Under the pieces are notes generated by a model, which worked only from the letters and a program-made list of their open reading frames with translations, searched no databases and was not told the DNA's origin. A DNA stretch of 64,000 bases from a virus, in the IMG/VR virus record IMGVR_UViG_3300008120_009632, positions 23,452-87,451 of that record. The stretch is one strand, 5' to 3'. Both the position numbers and the translations under genes were made by a program. Position 1 is the stretch's first letter. Every line of letters begins with the position of its first letter. Below, one piece after another: positions 34,726 through 43,254 of the stretch.

Positions 34726-35256
34726 TTATCTCTTAGAGTCATATGATCTGGAAGATGGGATTGAGCCGACTAAATATACCATCTTACCAGTATTAGACCT
34801 ATTAGCATTCGCTGCCGTATCGATATACTGAGTAGATGATCTGGCTTTATGAAAGGTATCTGTTACTGTAGATGGCTCAACGACGAACTGACCAGTATAT
34901 AGATTATAGTCGCCGTCTCTAAACGAAGTCGATTGTTTACGAGTAATTATACTTTCAATTTTATGAATTCCAACTATTAATCCTGGAACAGCTGCTCCAC
35001 TTAATAGTGTAGTATCTGGTAATCCACCTAGTTTTGTTGACACTCTTTTAGCTACTGGATCTCTGCTATTGTGAGCAAAATCCCCACCAACAAGAGCTGG
35101 ATCAGTATCTGTGCCATCAATAACAATAGAGCCTAAAGCTACTGCTTCTAGTCCCTGTCCTATTGAGCCTAAAACAGATGAATTACCTAGGTTAATACCT
35201 GTACCAGAATTATTATCAATATTAGAATTATCATCTTGGGCATTATGTAGTGACAT
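34726..35256 (-). CDS. Unrecognised protein, own transcription unit, possibly structural
   Basis: 176 residues: Gly/Ser/Asn-rich N-terminal half (GINLGNSSVLGSIGQGLEAV), a hydrophobic stretch ALGSIVI, then VAKRVSTKLGGL, DGDYNLYTGQFV and an Arg/Ser-rich C-terminus. No family recognised. GGAG before ATG. It is bounded by a strong terminator downstream and a GGGGTAATAT element at 35289-35299 upstream, so it may be expressed at high level as a single gene, as minor virion proteins are. Confidence 0.6.
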   Translation of the reverse strand: MSLHNAQDDNSNIDNNSGTGINLGNSSVLGSIGQGLEAVALGSIVIDGTDTDPALVGGDFAHNSRDPVAKRVSTKLGGLPDTTLLSGAAVPGLIVGIHKIESIITRKQSTSFRDGDYNLYTGQFVVEPSTVTDTFHKARSSTQYIDTAANANRSNTGKMVYLVGSIPSSRSYDSKR

Positions 35257-35313
35257 GGGTTTTCTCCATTGGAAGAATTACATCAATAGATATTACCCCA
35301 AAATCTTTATTTT

Positions 35314-35994
35314 TTATTTTTTTAGATTAATATGCTCTATAAACATATGCAAACTGTTAATATTAAATAGTCTTATACCATATAATTCAGCCATTTTTAT
35401 TACACTATTAGCGTGTTTTTCATTATAGATATTTCCCGTGCTAATAGTATTAATTCTACTTTTACTCATTAAAAAATTACAAGCGATTAAATTATCATTA
35501 ATATCATCAATCATAGTGCCAGAAGAAGGTAAGACTGTATGGATTCCATAGTCCATCAGTATTTGACAAACTTTGGCTAAGACATCATGATTATATATAC
35601 GATATTCCAATATATATCTAAGTTGGATATTAAACTCATTACATGTTTCTAAATTAGATTTGATATCATCTCTAAATTTATCATATTTTCTATTGGTAAT
35701 AATTTTTGTAGGAATAAATAAATCTATAGTTTTAATAAGATTATTGTATGTTTTGCACAGATTGGACACTGCAAATGATCGTGTTTTCAGGTCGGCAACG
35801 CCCGTAGGGAAATCTATTGGGCATGAGATATTGATATTTTTTTCTTTGATATCAGGTAGAGATCTGATAGTACTTAAAGTATATGGTAATACAGAAATAT
35901 TCGTTATACCGTGTTTAATAGCGTCTGTTATGTTTTTAGCTGTCTCGATTTCATTAATAGAATAATCTAGACAAGCATATTCTGTATAAATCAT
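35314..35994 (-). CDS. DeoC-like TIM-barrel protein, catalytic lysine not seen
   Basis: 226 residues. The beta-alpha order resembles deoxyribose-phosphate aldolase: ITNISVLPY, CPIDFPTGVADLKTR (the FPxG loop), IDLFIPTKII, LRYILEYRI, and a GNIYNEKHA segment. The family motif with the Schiff-base Lys (KTSTGF) is here TVLPSSGTM, without Lys, so aldolase activity is doubtful. It overlaps clpP by 4 bp. DeoC normally breaks down deoxyribose phosphate; here it could be a regulator or altered enzyme. Confidence 0.55.
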   Translation of the reverse strand: MIYTEYACLDYSINEIETAKNITDAIKHGITNISVLPYTLSTIRSLPDIKEKNINISCPIDFPTGVADLKTRSFAVSNLCKTYNNLIKTIDLFIPTKIITNRKYDKFRDDIKSNLETCNEFNIQLRYILEYRIYNHDVLAKVCQILMDYGIHTVLPSSGTMIDDINDNLIACNFLMSKSRINTISTGNIYNEKHANSVIKMAELYGIRLFNINSLHMFIEHINLKK

Positions 35995-36668
35995 AATTTT
36001 TTAGCATAATGTTTTATATAGTCTATATTTGGAAATTGTTTCGAACCCAAAATACCATCTGCAAAACCATAATCTACTGCTTCTGGAGCTGTTAATATCC
36101 AATCACATTTATTAGCAATTTGAGATATTATATGTTTTCTTGCGATCATTTTTTTCCATTTTTTTTCTTTTGCTATCTTACTTGATATACACCTATCTGT
36201 GAAGATATCTATCATCTTATCACACTCTTGTTCATTCCAGTGAATAGAACTGGCTGCTGCTTTACTATGCTCTTCATTAATACTAAATGACCCATAATGG
36301 ATCAATACGTTTGTATTTGGCATCAAAATTCTTAAATCTGCAGATTGTAATAAAACACTACTAGAGGATTCAGCTTTGGCATAAGCAAGTATTATTATAT
36401 TACATGTACATGATTGTATCGCATCGTACATACCTAAGCAGTCTTGCCATTCTCCGCCTGGTAAATGCATATGAACCAATATGGGATCCATAGATATCAT
36501 ATTTAGATATCTTAAATTTTTTTCAAATACAATCGCACTTCTATAGTCTACTCCTCCTTCGATTTCGCCATCAGATATATAAGAGTGTAGATAGATTTCT
36601 CTATTATTGATATCTATGTTATAGTTATGAACATAGTCTATGTCTTGTGTTTCTTTATTTATCTTCAT
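35991..36668 (-). CDS. clpP: ClpP-type protease
   Basis: 225 residues of the ClpP/crotonase serine protease fold: SDGEIEGGVDYRSAIV, DPILVHMHLPGGEW (oxyanion loop), a nucleophile region in AKAESSSSVLLQSAD where the usual G-x-A-S becomes A-E-S-S, and LIHYGSFSI with the catalytic His replacing the MIHQP motif. The C-terminus ends DWILTAPEAVDYGFADGILG as in ClpP. No ClpX/ClpA ATPase is nearby, so it may borrow a host one or act alone, for example as a prohead protease. Confidence 0.8.
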   Translation of the reverse strand: MKINKETQDIDYVHNYNIDINNREIYLHSYISDGEIEGGVDYRSAIVFEKNLRYLNMISMDPILVHMHLPGGEWQDCLGMYDAIQSCTCNIIILAYAKAESSSSVLLQSADLRILMPNTNVLIHYGSFSINEEHSKAAASSIHWNEQECDKMIDIFTDRCISSKIAKEKKWKKMIARKHIISQIANKCDWILTAPEAVDYGFADGILGSKQFPNIDYIKHYAKKL

Positions 36669-37104
36669 TATTATCTGCTATTTCGTAAACGGTATCTTGA
36701 ATATTTTTTTTGACATCAGAGTCATAAAAGGCTTTGCCTATTGCGACTCTAAATCTATATCTAGTAAAAATATCTAAACATTCTACTCCATTGATTTGCT
36801 CTATAGTTTCTGCTATTTTTCTTGTAATATCAAAATTAGTATGACCGATCCAGAAATTAAAAAGTTTACCACTAGCTGTATTTTCATTAACAGGTATAAT
36901 ACCCATTGGAGTTGCAATAACTTTTATTTGTTTTTTACCAAACTGATTGAATGCATTATTTAATTCATTGAGATCTTCTTCTTGATTGTCTTCATCGTCA
37001 TAAAAATTACTATACGGCTCTTCGTCTATATCGTTATCATCTTTTTCTCCAAATGGATCTCTCCATTTTTCCCACATGATAATTTTTGTTTCGTTGTTAC
37101 TCAT
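36655..37104 (-). CDS. Acidic protein of unknown function, ClpP-linked
   Basis: 149 residues. Residues 1-60 are acidic (WRDPFGEKDDNDIDEEP). The rest is a compact alpha/beta domain with KVIATPMGIIPVNENT, FNFWIGHTNFDITRKIA and GVECLDIFTRYRFRVAIGKAF; this domain is frequent in large phages directly before the ClpP gene, but I know no assigned function. It overlaps clpP by 14 bp, so the two are co-expressed. Confidence 0.7.
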   Translation of the reverse strand: MSNNETKIIMWEKWRDPFGEKDDNDIDEEPYSNFYDDEDNQEEDLNELNNAFNQFGKKQIKVIATPMGIIPVNENTASGKLFNFWIGHTNFDITRKIAETIEQINGVECLDIFTRYRFRVAIGKAFYDSDVKKNIQDTVYEIADNNEDK

Positions 37105-37135
37105 TTTATTATCGCAAAAGAATAGATTAAATCTA

Positions 37136-37531
37136 TTATATCTTAAATACTTGAGATGGTTTGACTACAGGTTGATTATATTGTACATAATTTTTTTTAT
37201 TTTTTTTGTATTGCTCATATAATAATCCCCAAAATGAAATAATATTATCTATAAATAGATACTGCTGATTATTATTTTGGTCTATTTTAGATTGCAAAAT
37301 AGTGACTATATTATTCTTATGAAGGCCTTGATTAATTGACAATAAAAATTCAGCATATCTTTCGGCCACGACAGCTATATTGTCTGGAGTAGCTTTCGAC
37401 ATATCTGGAAGATCTACATTAATATCAACAGAATAATTATCTAATATAGAAAAATTAATTGATCCAATAATCCCATGTTGTTGTGGTTTATTACGCCACG
37501 TTAGTAATTTTTCTAAGTAACGGATGATCAT
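37136..37531 (-). CDS. Unrecognised protein
   Basis: 131 residues, with an N-terminal alpha/beta part (GIIGSINFSILDNYSVDINVDL), a helical middle (AERYAEFLLSINQGLHK) and a polar end. AGAGGA precedes ATG 37531, which lies 41 bp inside the upstream gene, so the overlap is probably real. No family recognised. Confidence 0.65.
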   Translation of the reverse strand: MIIRYLEKLLTWRNKPQQHGIIGSINFSILDNYSVDINVDLPDMSKATPDNIAVVAERYAEFLLSINQGLHKNNIVTILQSKIDQNNNQQYLFIDNIISFWGLLYEQYKKNKKNYVQYNQPVVKPSQVFKI

Positions 37532-37841
37532 TAACTAAGTCCTCTGTATAAAGTTTATAACAATTTTTCAATTCTATATTATAGGGTATCCAACAAAAGT
37601 ATGATAATATTACATTCTTATTCTCTATCCTCGGTTCAAGATGAATAAATTTAATATAATCAGATGATATAGATATATAATTTTCTATTAGTTTAGATAG
37701 AATAAAATTGAGACTATTTGTGTCTTCTTTTATCTCATCTGATAAAACAATAAACTTCTCTGAATGTTTAGATAGTGTTTGATACTTTTGTGTATCTCTA
37801 TCAAGAACGATACAATACAGTTCAACTATACATTTGGTCAT
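37491..37841 (-). CDS. Unrecognised alpha/beta protein
   Basis: 116 residues; MTKCIVELYCIVLDRDTQKY and IKFIHLEPRIENKNVILSYF suggest strands of a small alpha/beta fold. No motif of known enzymes found. It overlaps the sigma factor gene by 20 bp upstream and the following gene by 41 bp. Confidence 0.65.
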   Translation of the reverse strand: MTKCIVELYCIVLDRDTQKYQTLSKHSEKFIVLSDEIKEDTNSLNFILSKLIENYISISSDYIKFIHLEPRIENKNVILSYFCWIPYNIELKNCYKLYTEDLVNDHPLLRKITNVA

Positions 37842-38427
37842 ATGTTTTGATAGTCTCTATTGCTCTTTTTATACTTTGTCTAACTGCTTCACGAGACACT
37901 CCAAAATGTTTACCAATTTTTGATAGTGTTAGATTATCAAAATAATACATCATAATTTGTTGTTTTTGTTTTTCTGAGATATTTGCATTATCAAGTAGTT
38001 GTGTGATATTTTTTGAAACTTCTTGTTGTTCTTCTTTTTCTATAATTTTTTCTAGTGGATCTTTTTCAGAAGATGACGCTAACAGATCATAAGCATTAAC
38101 GTGTTCTTCTATTGAGCTTAAATTATTATCTAAACTTAAAGATTTTTTATTTTTATTCTTATATTTATGAGTAACATATGTTTTAATTGCCCATATGGCG
38201 CATTGGTTTCTGTAAGAGTAAAGTGTCTTTTTCAAGCCAGTTTTTCCTGATCTTTCTGGATCAAATCTCCAATCGGCATACATAATAGCAGTAGCAACAT
38301 CTGAGACTGCTTCTTCGTTTGCAAGCATTTCCTTTGCTAGTCCATTATAAAATCTTGGAGCAAATTTTGATATGGTCTTTTTTGCTAAAGATACATATAT
38401 AGACAAAGTATCAAATTCAGTATTCAT
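37822..38427 (-). CDS. Sigma-70-family transcription initiation factor
   Basis: 201 residues. Region 2-like helices include VSDVATAIMYADWRFDPERSG, KKTLYSYRNQCAIWAIKTYV; after a 50-residue linker with Glu-rich EKEEQQEV comes a region 4 HTH: ILDN.., ISEKQKQQIMMYYFDNLTLSKIG with HFGVSREAVRQSIKRAI. It should bind host RNA polymerase and recognise phage promoters; the GGTGTATAAT-type motifs are candidate targets. The length is like small T4 gp55-type or ECF-type sigmas. A direct repeat of AAATCTT lies in its leader (38446-38462). Confidence 0.85.
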   Translation of the reverse strand: MNTEFDTLSIYVSLAKKTISKFAPRFYNGLAKEMLANEEAVSDVATAIMYADWRFDPERSGKTGLKKTLYSYRNQCAIWAIKTYVTHKYKNKNKKSLSLDNNLSSIEEHVNAYDLLASSSEKDPLEKIIEKEEQQEVSKNITQLLDNANISEKQKQQIMMYYFDNLTLSKIGKHFGVSREAVRQSIKRAIETIKTYDQMYS

Positions 38428-38471
38428 TGGTGTCCTTTCGTGTCCTTAAATCTTAAATCTTAAACTATAAA

Positions 38472-38969
38472 TTACTTATCTTTTTTAGTCAGCTTTTTCC
38501 ACTGTTCGGGATTTGGTCTATCTTTATCTCCGGGTTTGGCTGGCTTATATTTTTTACCCATTTTTTCTTTTTTCTTTCTGATATTTTCCCATAAGCCCGG
38601 AAGGTTTTTAGCAGCCTCTGCTCCTTCTGTATCGGTTTCACTTTCTCCGAACATGAGGAAATTGTGGATGGTGATCATATAATCTTCCGTTACCGCGATT
38701 TTACCCTGTAACCAGCTCTCTGTCAAGCCTTCTTTGACAGACGGATTTTCTAGTGCATCTACTATGGCTTGTGCATGTTTAGCAATTGACATTATTGATC
38801 CTAAACTCATTTGATAAAAATCATACTTATATTCCATCAATTCCATCTCTGGAGTTTCAACTTCCATTTCTTCTACTTTTGTAAAATCTCCGTCTTCACC
38901 TTTAGCTTGTTGATTTTTTTGTACTAAGGTCTCATTGACAGCATTTAGTATATCATGTAAACGGTCCAT
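38472..38969 (-). CDS. Unrecognised helical protein with acidic middle and basic tail
   Basis: 165 residues from ATG 38969 (MDRLHDILNAV), preceded by GGAGG at eight bases; the earlier codon at 38987 is not used. Long helices KYDFYQMSLGSIMSIAKHAQ and ESWLQGKIAVTEDYMITIHNF, and a Lys-rich tail ending KKLTKKDK. The charge profile and helicity resemble head-morphogenesis or scaffold-type phage proteins, but no family was recognised. Confidence 0.65.
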   Translation of the reverse strand: MDRLHDILNAVNETLVQKNQQAKGEDGDFTKVEEMEVETPEMELMEYKYDFYQMSLGSIMSIAKHAQAIVDALENPSVKEGLTESWLQGKIAVTEDYMITIHNFLMFGESETDTEGAEAAKNLPGLWENIRKKKEKMGKKYKPAKPGDKDRPNPEQWKKLTKKDK

Positions 38970-38970
38970 A

Positions 38971-39627
38971 TTATTTACCTCCAGCAAGTTTTGTATATAG
39001 TATTGTAGCTAATTTATTTCCAGCAATAACATCCGACTTATAGTGAACACCCTGAATCATTCTTGCCAATCCTGTCATGTTTACTATATTATCTATTTTT
39101 TGTGTTATTTTTGGATAATATTTTTTTATCATATTTGCGGCTAAACTAGTATACACCACATGTCCAGAAGGATATGACGGAGTATGATGAGTTTCACTTT
39201 CTAAGATTTCTATATTTAGGCCGTAAAATATTCCCAATTGATATGGTCTAGGTCTATTATATATAGATTTAATATTTAATAATATTGGTTTTATAATATT
39301 ATACAATATATCAAATTCTTCTCTTGGAAATTCTATCTTTTGTTTTTCTAAATAATCGTACAAATATTTATTTGGATCTCTATCAATAGTATATACAAAT
39401 TCAATATCTTGTTTTGATCTTGATAGCGATAGATTATAAATTTCTAATAATTCTTTGTAGGTTTGCGCAGACGAGTTTTCTGGCGGTTTATTTAAAATAT
39501 TTTTCCATTCAAAATCAATTATATCTGGTATAGGATATTCCTCTAAAATACCATAATATTTTATTTTATCTATATCTATTTTTTGTGATATAGCATTTAT
39601 TTCAGATAGTATCTTGTTTGATGACAT
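38971..39627 (-). CDS. PAP2-family phosphatase
   Basis: 218 residues with the three PAP2 motifs: RPRPYQLG (KxxxxxxRP-like), HTPSYPSGHVVY (PSGH) and ARMIQGVHYKSDVIAG (SRxxxxxHxxxD type). It is an acid phosphatase or lipid-phosphate phosphatase fold. Membrane helices are not obvious, so a soluble form is more likely. Substrate unknown; the gene lies between ferritin-like and helical proteins. Confidence 0.85.
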   Translation of the reverse strand: MSSNKILSEINAISQKIDIDKIKYYGILEEYPIPDIIDFEWKNILNKPPENSSAQTYKELLEIYNLSLSRSKQDIEFVYTIDRDPNKYLYDYLEKQKIEFPREEFDILYNIIKPILLNIKSIYNRPRPYQLGIFYGLNIEILESETHHTPSYPSGHVVYTSLAANMIKKYYPKITQKIDNIVNMTGLARMIQGVHYKSDVIAGNKLATILYTKLAGGK

Positions 39628-40166
39628 TATACTTGTAATGTTAAGAAATTATCTATTCCCATCTGATCAATAAGCTTTAGATAGCTTTCATATAATTCTA
39701 TTCCATTTTCACTACCTTGTAGTAGTGGTATCATACTATTGGCTGTTAGTTCATCTCCAACAGCTCTTGCAGCAGTTATAGTGGCTCGTTCTGTTGCTGC
39801 TGCTTCTCTAACGGAAGCTAAATTATATTGGATCATAGCAACCATATCATGTCTGGTCCATGTTGGAGGACTAACCACCAGTGGTTGATAATCGACATCA
39901 AAAAATTCTAATCTTTTAATATTAATAATAGCATGTCGATGTTCTTCTTCTGCATCATCTTTTAGTACGGCTGCTAGTTTTTTATATCCCCATCTTTCAA
40001 GGTGTACAGCTTGTGCTGATAATGCTGTTGTTTGTTGCCAGTGAATATTTAATGATTGTTTCAATAATTCTATTACTGGATTAGCAGAATAACCTTCTAC
40101 TGTTTGTGCTTCTGCTTCCATTTGATCCCCTTGTTCGTTTTTTAATAATTCATCTATAGTTTTCAT
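39627..40166 (-). CDS. Ferritin-like (bacterioferritin/Dps-fold) protein
   Basis: 179 residues from ATG 40166 with GGTGA upstream; an ATG at 40178 is also possible. Four-helix-bundle with the E-x2-H di-iron pair in DAEEEHRHAIINI, a Glu in the first helix (HLERWGYKK) and Glu residues in later helices (REAAATERATI). It could bind or store iron, or protect DNA. Ferritin-like proteins are unusual in phages. The start overlaps the preceding gene's stop. Confidence 0.75.
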   Translation of the reverse strand: MKTIDELLKNEQGDQMEAEAQTVEGYSANPVIELLKQSLNIHWQQTTALSAQAVHLERWGYKKLAAVLKDDAEEEHRHAIINIKRLEFFDVDYQPLVVSPPTWTRHDMVAMIQYNLASVREAAATERATITAARAVGDELTANSMIPLLQGSENGIELYESYLKLIDQMGIDNFLTLQV

Positions 40167-40171
40167 ATTAT

Positions 40172-40840
40172 TCACCATGCTCTACATGACCAGTATCGAG
40201 CTTTCCATTTAGGACCAGGATTATCGCAATTATGTCTTGCTCTAAAGCTCTTACGTCTTTCCGGAATATTTTTTTTGATTTTCATATTAGGATCACCAAA
40301 ATTAACTTTGACAACATTACCCTTATCATTTTTAACATATACACTAGATTTTTTAGGACCATTAGGAGTTCTAAAAGGTTTGTTTAGCTGAACCTTTCTT
40401 CCCTGATACTCTGATCCTTTTCCTATATATATCAATTGTCTTCCATCTTTAGTGTGAATTCCTCTTCTGTCGTAATAATATAATTCATTTGTCACCGGAT
40501 CCCTATATTCAAATTTAGAAAAGATAAGGTCAAATTCTTCTATATCTTCTATGGGATAACCTATGTCCTCATAGTCTTCTTCTTTCGGATTATAAAAATT
40601 TTCTGCTGTTACTTCTTCTGTGAATCCTAATTCTAGATCTTCTAATATTTTTATATACTCAATAGCTTCACAAACATCTTCTAATATAGAAGCAGCGTCA
40701 GATTTTTTTGATGTTTGACCTAAACAAATAGCTATTCTTTGTTTGTTGTCTGGATAGTCTTTCACCATAACATCGCTACTCATACATCTGGCAACGAACT
40801 TCTTTTTTTCTTCATTTTTCTCTGGTTGTGGTATTGGCAT
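40172..40840 (-). CDS. Probable capsid-morphogenesis protein (DUF5872-like)
   Basis: 222 residues. The N-terminus MPIPQPEKNEEKKKFVARCM...QRIAICLGQ and the C-terminus KVNFGDPNMKIKKNIPERRK, RHNCDNPGPKWKARYWSCRAW are two signature segments that I know from phage prohead/head protein genes. The acidic middle holds EDIGYPIEDIEEFDLIF. It probably takes part in prohead assembly or maturation; the exact role is not established. Its gene is the first after a GGTGTA-type motif. Confidence 0.65.
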   Translation of the reverse strand: MPIPQPEKNEEKKKFVARCMSSDVMVKDYPDNKQRIAICLGQTSKKSDAASILEDVCEAIEYIKILEDLELGFTEEVTAENFYNPKEEDYEDIGYPIEDIEEFDLIFSKFEYRDPVTNELYYYDRRGIHTKDGRQLIYIGKGSEYQGRKVQLNKPFRTPNGPKKSSVYVKNDKGNVVKVNFGDPNMKIKKNIPERRKSFRARHNCDNPGPKWKARYWSCRAW

Positions 40841-40862
40841 AATAAAATCCTTTATTGAGATA

Positions 40863-41924
40863 TTAAAATATACACCTCAAAATGCAGTCAGTAGTATTTG
40901 ACCAAGTATATTTATTGGCCGTTATAATACCATTAGGATTTGTTGTGACCCTATTAGTATATGCATATCTCATATGATAGATTATTTGATCTATTTGTTT
41001 AGGTCCTATTTTTGCCCAATTACCCTGACCATTAAATGCTTTATTATCAAATGCTTTTTCTGTTGAATCAATATCTACAAGCATACAATTATCTTTGTTA
41101 CAAAACTCAGTATGGGCAGAGTAATCTGTTGCTATAGCTGGTTTATTCATAGCCATTGTTTCTAATAATTCCAAATTCCACCCCTCTGCTCTTGATGGAT
41201 ATAGACCACAATCAGAGTTTGCTATTAATTGAGCAATTTGGTATTGATTATCAACTCCATTAAACAGTTTGATTCTAGGGTCGGTTGAATATATATCTTT
41301 CCATGTTTTTAATTCGTTTGCATTGGAGTAATTATTAGTTTGTTCAGAGGCTAGGACCCATAGTTCAACATCCTCTTCTGTTGGAAAAGCATCCTTAAAA
41401 ACTTTATAAATAAAATCATGGCCTTTTCTAATTTCCCATTTTCCAATATTCAAGAATACATATTTATGATCAGTTCTGGTTCTTTGAATTTTTTGGTAAT
41501 CAAAAATAGTACAATCCACACCAAGCGGAACTATTTCGGTTAGCGTTGAAACATTATCTTGTATAATATTTTTAGCCCATTGACTAGTTGCAAAGATTAC
41601 ATCTGGAACACTTAAACTCATTTGTTCTTGATGATTGAATGTGTCTAGTTCAAAAAATGGAAATGCATAATATTGACCTCGTCCAATATGTTCCAGTAGG
41701 TCAAACTGATGCCATATTTTAAGATATGGGGAATTAACATCAAATTTTAATCTTCTGTTATACATCTGGACGAGCATTTTTTGGTCTTGCTCAGAATTTA
41801 TTGATGGATTTCCTATTGGAAAATAGATTATATCCTGTTCTTTTTCATATAAAGATTTTAATATATTAATAGATGCTAGTCCATAGCCAGTATTATTTAC
41901 AGGACAAGATATTGCTATACTCAT
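40863..41924 (-). CDS. GT4-type glycosyltransferase
   Basis: 353-residue GT-B enzyme: NTGYGLASINILKSL at the N-terminus, VPLGVDCTIFDY, FLNIGKWEIRKGHDFIYKVF at the linker between domains, and the C-terminal DCGLYPSRAEGWNLELLETMAMNKP with the E-x7-E pair of family 4. It transfers an unknown sugar from an activated donor. Start MSIAISCPVNN overlaps the GMP-reductase gene by 4 bp (ATGA). First gene of the glycosylation island. Confidence 0.88.
   Translation of the reverse strand: MSIAISCPVNNTGYGLASINILKSLYEKEQDIIYFPIGNPSINSEQDQKMLVQMYNRRLKFDVNSPYLKIWHQFDLLEHIGRGQYYAFPFFELDTFNHQEQMSLSVPDVIFATSQWAKNIIQDNVSTLTEIVPLGVDCTIFDYQKIQRTRTDHKYVFLNIGKWEIRKGHDFIYKVFKDAFPTEEDVELWVLASEQTNNYSNANELKTWKDIYSTDPRIKLFNGVDNQYQIAQLIANSDCGLYPSRAEGWNLELLETMAMNKPAIATDYSAHTEFCNKDNCMLVDIDSTEKAFDNKAFNGQGNWAKIGPKQIDQIIYHMRYAYTNRVTTNPNGIITANKYTWSNTTDCILRCIF
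40865..40876 (-). promoter_or_regulatory. GGTGTA-type promoter-like motif upstream of the head-protein-like gene
   Basis: Minus strand GGTGTATATTTT, overlapping the last codons of 40863-41924 and about 25-35 bp before ATG 40840. Confidence 0.45.
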
Positions 41925-43042
41925 TTTTCATATACTTTATTATGTGTATTATTTACTTGTATAAAGGTTGTTTTTTTCCCAAAATCTTTAATTTTATTGG
42001 CTCCGATATAGGTACATGCGCTTCGTATACCACCATAAATATCTTGTAATATCTGTGTTCCTGTTCCTTTATATGATACAGTGACGCATTTACCTTCTGC
42101 TGTTCTATATGTTGCTACTCCATTATGGTGTTTATTCATAGCATTTTCGCTACTCATCCCATAATACTGGAGGGTGGTTTTTCTTGTTCTTGGAGGGTCA
42201 AATTTATATCCTGGATCTAATGGTTGCCAAAATCCCATACTTGTTAAATATTCATATTTCCATTCTCCTTCACACTCATCTGCTCCAGCAAACATACTTC
42301 CTAACATTACAAAATCACTATTGCCACCAAATGCTTTGCAAATATCTCCGACCACCTTACAACCTCCATCAGAACAGATATGCCCACCAAGACCATGGGC
42401 AGCATCAGCGCATTCCATCACAGCACTCAATTGAGGGTATCCTACGCCAGTTTTTAAACGTGTAGTACATACACTACCAGAACCTATACCAACCTTAACT
42501 ATATCAACCTGTCCATGAATAATCAGTTCTTCTGTCATTTCTGGAGTAACAACATTTCCAGCCATTAGAATAGATTCTGGAAATAGTTTACGTATTTTAT
42601 GAGCTGTCTTAACAAAGTGTTCAGTATAGCCATTTGCTACATCCAGACAAATATTTGGAGATTTTTTGCCTTTGGTATATAAAGCTTCGGTTATATGAGT
42701 AAATTTATTTAAATCTTTTTCTGATGTTCCTATAGAATAAAATGTTTTTTCTGTAATATTATTTGATTCGTTAGTAAAAAAATTAATTATATCAGTTGTT
42801 ACATAGTGCTTATGCAAGCAAACTATTGATCCTGACTGACACAATGTTCTAGCCATAGCAAAAGTTCCTACTGTATCCATATTAGCAACCATAATAGGAA
42901 CAACAGATAATTTTCTTGGAGAATACTTAAATTTAAATTCTCTTTCTATACAAACTTCAGATCGACTATTTAATGTGGATCTTTTTGGTCTGATTAGTAC
43001 GTCATCGAAATCTAGTTTTAGTTCGTTAATTATTTTCTGCAT
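41921..43042 (-). CDS. GMP reductase / IMP dehydrogenase family enzyme
   Basis: 373-residue TIM barrel: DFDDVLIRPKRSTLNSR, MVANMDTVGTFAMA, VKVGIGSGSVCTTRLKTGVGYPQ with the catalytic Cys, CSDGGCKVVGDICKAFGG, and YGMSSENAMNKH with YRTAEGK downstream. No CBS domain is present, and the VCTTRLKTGVGYPQ form of the active loop fits GMP reductase (GuaC), which converts GMP to IMP with NADPH, better than IMP dehydrogenase. It would reshape purine pools. It overlaps the GT gene by 4 bp. Confidence 0.85.
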   Translation of the reverse strand: MQKIINELKLDFDDVLIRPKRSTLNSRSEVCIEREFKFKYSPRKLSVVPIMVANMDTVGTFAMARTLCQSGSIVCLHKHYVTTDIINFFTNESNNITEKTFYSIGTSEKDLNKFTHITEALYTKGKKSPNICLDVANGYTEHFVKTAHKIRKLFPESILMAGNVVTPEMTEELIIHGQVDIVKVGIGSGSVCTTRLKTGVGYPQLSAVMECADAAHGLGGHICSDGGCKVVGDICKAFGGNSDFVMLGSMFAGADECEGEWKYEYLTSMGFWQPLDPGYKFDPPRTRKTTLQYYGMSSENAMNKHHNGVATYRTAEGKCVTVSYKGTGTQILQDIYGGIRSACTYIGANKIKDFGKKTTFIQVNNTHNKVYEK

Positions 43043-43043
43043 A

Positions 43044-43247
43044 TTAAATTTCTTTTAAATGTTTATCGGTATCGTAACATTTCCATTTTCTAAAATCTTC
43101 AAAACCTTGTTCGCTTATGCAAATTTTTGGTCCTGTTATAAGTCCGCGACCCTTATAATGAGTCAGAGCTGCTAATATAGCACATTTATGGTCTGTACAA
43201 TCTACTATAAATTTGATCTGGCCAGATTTTACATAATATTTTGGCAT
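43044..43247 (-). CDS. Small phage protein of unknown function
   Basis: 67 residues: MPKYYVKSGQIKFIVDC, a Cys pair (VDCTDHKCAIL), GLITGPKICISEQGF. No family recognised. It lies between the GMP reductase and deoxyribosyltransferase-like genes with gaps of one and seven bases. Confidence 0.6.
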   Translation of the reverse strand: MPKYYVKSGQIKFIVDCTDHKCAILAALTHYKGRGLITGPKICISEQGFEDFRKWKCYDTDKHLKEI

Positions 43248-43254
43248 AGATGAT

